Positions 62,457 to 64,000 of a DNA stretch of 64,000 bases are shown in pieces (within the stretch, counting starts at the first letter, position 1; the number at the start of each line of letters is the position of its first letter). The position numbers were made by a program, and so were the translations under genes. The notes under the pieces were generated by a model, which was given only the letters and a program-made list of their open reading frames with translations, had not been told where the DNA came from and made no database searches. The stretch is from Bog-756 sp963725275 (GTDB taxonomy: Bacteria > Actinomycetota > Acidimicrobiia > Acidimicrobiales > RAAP-2): positions 310,001 to 374,000 of the forward strand of contig CAVRXS010000003.1 in assembly GCA_963725275.1 (NCBI GenBank). The letters are read 5' to 3'.

Positions 62457-62963
62457 GCCGACCCCGGGCGTATCGCCCGGCTGAGGAAGGCGCTCCGCGC
62501 GGATGAGGTGCTCGAAATCGGCAAGGTCGCTCAGGTGCCGGTTGACCCGTCGCACCAGGTACAGCGAGAAGAGGGCCGCCGGGATCTCGATGCATACGGC
62601 CATCACGGCGGCCTCGAGGAACTGGTTGCGGTCCCCGGACGTCGTCATGTCGAACCAGGCGTCCACGATGAGAAGGGTGGCCGTGGCCGCCGCCGGGATC
62701 TGCACCCGCGGGTCGATGCGGAAGCCGTACCAGGCGGTGCGGATGATCGCGAACACGAGCAGCACGTCGAATCCCACCCACGCCAGGTTGTAGTGACGAT
62801 CGACGTCCCGGCCGGGAAGGGTGACGGCCAGGAAGACGATCCACGGCACGAGGCAGACGGCAGCGGCCGCGTACAACCACGCCATTCGCCGGGCTTCCTG
62901 CCGGATGGTCTCGATCTCGCGCTCGTGGTCCGGGACGCCCCCGGGGTGACTGTCCGAGCTCAC
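62415..62963 (-). CDS. Putative four-helix integral membrane protein
   Basis: 182 residues, not assigned to a family. Four hydrophobic helices: WLYAAAAVCLVPWIVFLAVT, LAWVGFDVLLVFAIIRTAWY, IPAAATATLLIVDAWFDMTT and AVMAVCIEIPAALFSLYLVR, with a charged N-terminus and cytoplasmic tail. The DAWFDMTTS stretch is distinctive. GTG 62963 is 6 bases after TACGCT. Its last 42 bases overlap the converging aldo/keto reductase. Confidence 0.75.
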   Translation of the reverse strand: MSSDSHPGGVPDHEREIETIRQEARRMAWLYAAAAVCLVPWIVFLAVTLPGRDVDRHYNLAWVGFDVLLVFAIIRTAWYGFRIDPRVQIPAAATATLLIVDAWFDMTTSGDRNQFLEAAVMAVCIEIPAALFSLYLVRRVNRHLSDLADFEHLIRAERLPQPGDTPGVGSDGDRGDAGHDLV

Positions 62964-62969
62964 CCGCTC

Positions 62970-62975
62970 AGCGTA
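62970..62975 (-). promoter_or_regulatory. -10 element for leaderless membrane protein gene
   Basis: TACGCT on the minus strand followed by GAGCGG and the GTG at 62963. Confidence 0.5.
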
Positions 62976-63040
62976 ACGAGCCACCGGCACCGGATGCCGA
63001 CAGCCGGCGGCTGACCGGCGGACGAGCCCCGGTGGTCGGC

Positions 63041-64000
63041 TCAGCGGCGGTGGCTGCGCGACTCGTCGAGCAAGTCGCCGCGCTTGAGGGCAACCTCCTC
63101 GAGCGCCTTCTGGGTGGCGATGCCAACCACCGTGGGGATCCGGTGCCACGACCCGTCGGCCGCCAGGGACCACGATTGGACGTCGTCGGCCAGGTTGAGC
63201 GCGAGTATCTCCTCGAGCTGCAGCACAGCATCGGGATCAGCCACCGGGATCATGGCCTCCACCCGGCGATCGAGGTTTCTGCGGCGCAGGTCGGCGGAAC
63301 CGATGTAGTAGATGGCGGGCCGGCCGGCGACACCGCCGAAGCGCAGGATGCGCGAGTGCTCGAGGAACCGGCCGACGATAGAACGGACCCGGATCGTCTC
63401 GGACAGACCCGGGACACCGGGGCGCAGGCAGCAGATGCCGCGGATGATGAGGTCGATCGGGACGCCGGCCTGCGATGCGCGGTAGAGCGCGTCGACAACG
63501 GCCACGTCGTCGAGGCCGTTGACCTTGATGGCGATCCGACCATCGGGTCCGGCTGCCGCCTCGGCGTCGATGAGCTCGACCACCCGCTCCCGGATTCCCC
63601 CGGGGGAGGTGACCAGCTCCTGGTAGTGGGGGGGCTGGCTGAAGCCGGTGATGTAGTTGAAGAACCGGGTGACGTCCGCCCCGAGGGCGGGACGGGAGGA
63701 GAGCACCCCGAGGTCCTCGTACATGCGGGCCGTCTTGGGATTGTAGTTGCCGGTGCCGACATGGCAGTAGAGCTGCACGGCGTCGCCGTCCTGACGCACG
63801 ACCAGAGTCGTCTTGGCGTGGGTCTTGAGCCCCATCAGGCCGTAGATCACATGGGCCCCCGCCTCTTCCAGCGCCCGGGCCCAGCCGATGTTGGCCTCCT
63901 CGTCGAAGCGGGCGGTGACCTCGACCAGCACGGCCACCTGCTTGCCGCGCTCTGCGGCCCGGACCAGGGCGGCAACGACCGGGCTGTCGCCGGAGGTGCG
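63041..64000 (-). CDS. ppk1: Polyphosphate kinase 1, 5' part outside the window
   Basis: Polymerises the ATP gamma-phosphate into polyphosphate, reversibly. The visible 319 residues are the two phospholipase-D-like catalytic domains: VAVLVEVTARFDEEANIGWA, LKTHAKTTLVVR and LYCHVGTGNYNPKTARMYED hold the catalytic His pair and ATP-binding segment, then GIRERVVELIDAE, GRIAIKVNGLDD, IIRGICCLRPGVPGLSETIR and YYIGSADLRRRNLDRRVEAM. The N-terminal domains lie beyond the window edge. Confidence 0.95.
   Translation of the reverse strand, partial: RTSGDSPVVAALVRAAERGKQVAVLVEVTARFDEEANIGWARALEEAGAHVIYGLMGLKTHAKTTLVVRQDGDAVQLYCHVGTGNYNPKTARMYEDLGVLSSRPALGADVTRFFNYITGFSQPPHYQELVTSPGGIRERVVELIDAEAAAGPDGRIAIKVNGLDDVAVVDALYRASQAGVPIDLIIRGICCLRPGVPGLSETIRVRSIVGRFLEHSRILRFGGVAGRPAIYYIGSADLRRRNLDRRVEAMIPVADPDAVLQLEEILALNLADDVQSWSLAADGSWHRIPTVVGIATQKALEEVALKRGDLLDESRSHRR

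Overview
High-GC, gene-dense bacterial chromosome. The gene content points to Actinomycetota: a WhiB protein, a SigR/RsrA-type sigma/anti-sigma pair, a GlnR-like regulator, the DUF2342 peptidase-tilS-hpt-fol gene order, a pair of ArsA-type ATPases beside whiB, and VKOR with DUF929 thioredoxin-like proteins. Acidimicrobiia is my best guess at class level, but the window has no marker gene that settles it.

Layout. 1-10.8 kb is a long minus-strand run of cofactor and housekeeping genes: sigR-rsrA, then DUF2342 peptidase-tilS-hpt-folE, then folP-(phosphatase-like)-folB-folK-DUF2520-panC-nadB-nadC. Most neighbours overlap by 4 bases (GTGA or ATGA), so folate, pantothenate and NAD synthesis look translationally coupled. 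10.9-14.1 kb holds a thiolase/DUF35 pair, an aldo/keto reductase, an SRPBCC protein and tRNA-Thr. 14.1-21.3 kb is topA-tmk-holB and the proton-pumping pyrophosphatase hppA. 21.6-26.4 kb is a K+/amino-acid-type permease fused to an OB-fold, divergent from two TrkA proteins and a HAD phosphatase. 26.5-36.4 kb has the principal-type sigma factor, nadE, a nitrogen block (glnII, glnA, GlnR-like regulator, with a GlnR-box-like site), a RidA protein, a compact molybdenum-hydroxylase-like fusion and erpA. 36.5-46.4 kb has mrp, a Nudix protein, a hydrolase, a disulfide-forming block (DUF929-VKOR-DUF929), whiB facing two ArsA ATPases, a receiver protein and a CBS protein.

At 46.4-48.4 kb an intact tRNA-Pro and a copy of its 3' half bracket two genes, which looks like a small island left by tRNA-targeted integration. 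48.5-51.2 kb carries a luciferase-family oxidoreductase, a YCII protein and an unusual ArsR-AHSA1-TIGR03086 three-domain fusion with a palindromic operator. 51.3-57.4 kb is a minus-strand catabolic cluster (two amidohydrolases, acyl-CoA ligase, SRPBCC, NDMA-type alcohol dehydrogenase, VOC protein). 57.5-64 kb has a small NTF2-like gene, a phosphoribosyltransferase, a Fur-family regulator facing a nickel/cobalt permease with a shared operator, a serine hydrolase, an aldo/keto reductase, a membrane protein and the 3' part of ppk1.

Two window-wide patterns matter to any user. First, at least a dozen conserved genes are broken by single indels, often in homopolymers, and glnII alone carries about ten. 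This looks like uncorrected sequencing error more than biology. Second, many genes have a TAnnnT -10 element 6-9 bases before the start codon with no Shine-Dalgarno sequence, so leaderless transcripts appear common here; I used this to choose several starts.
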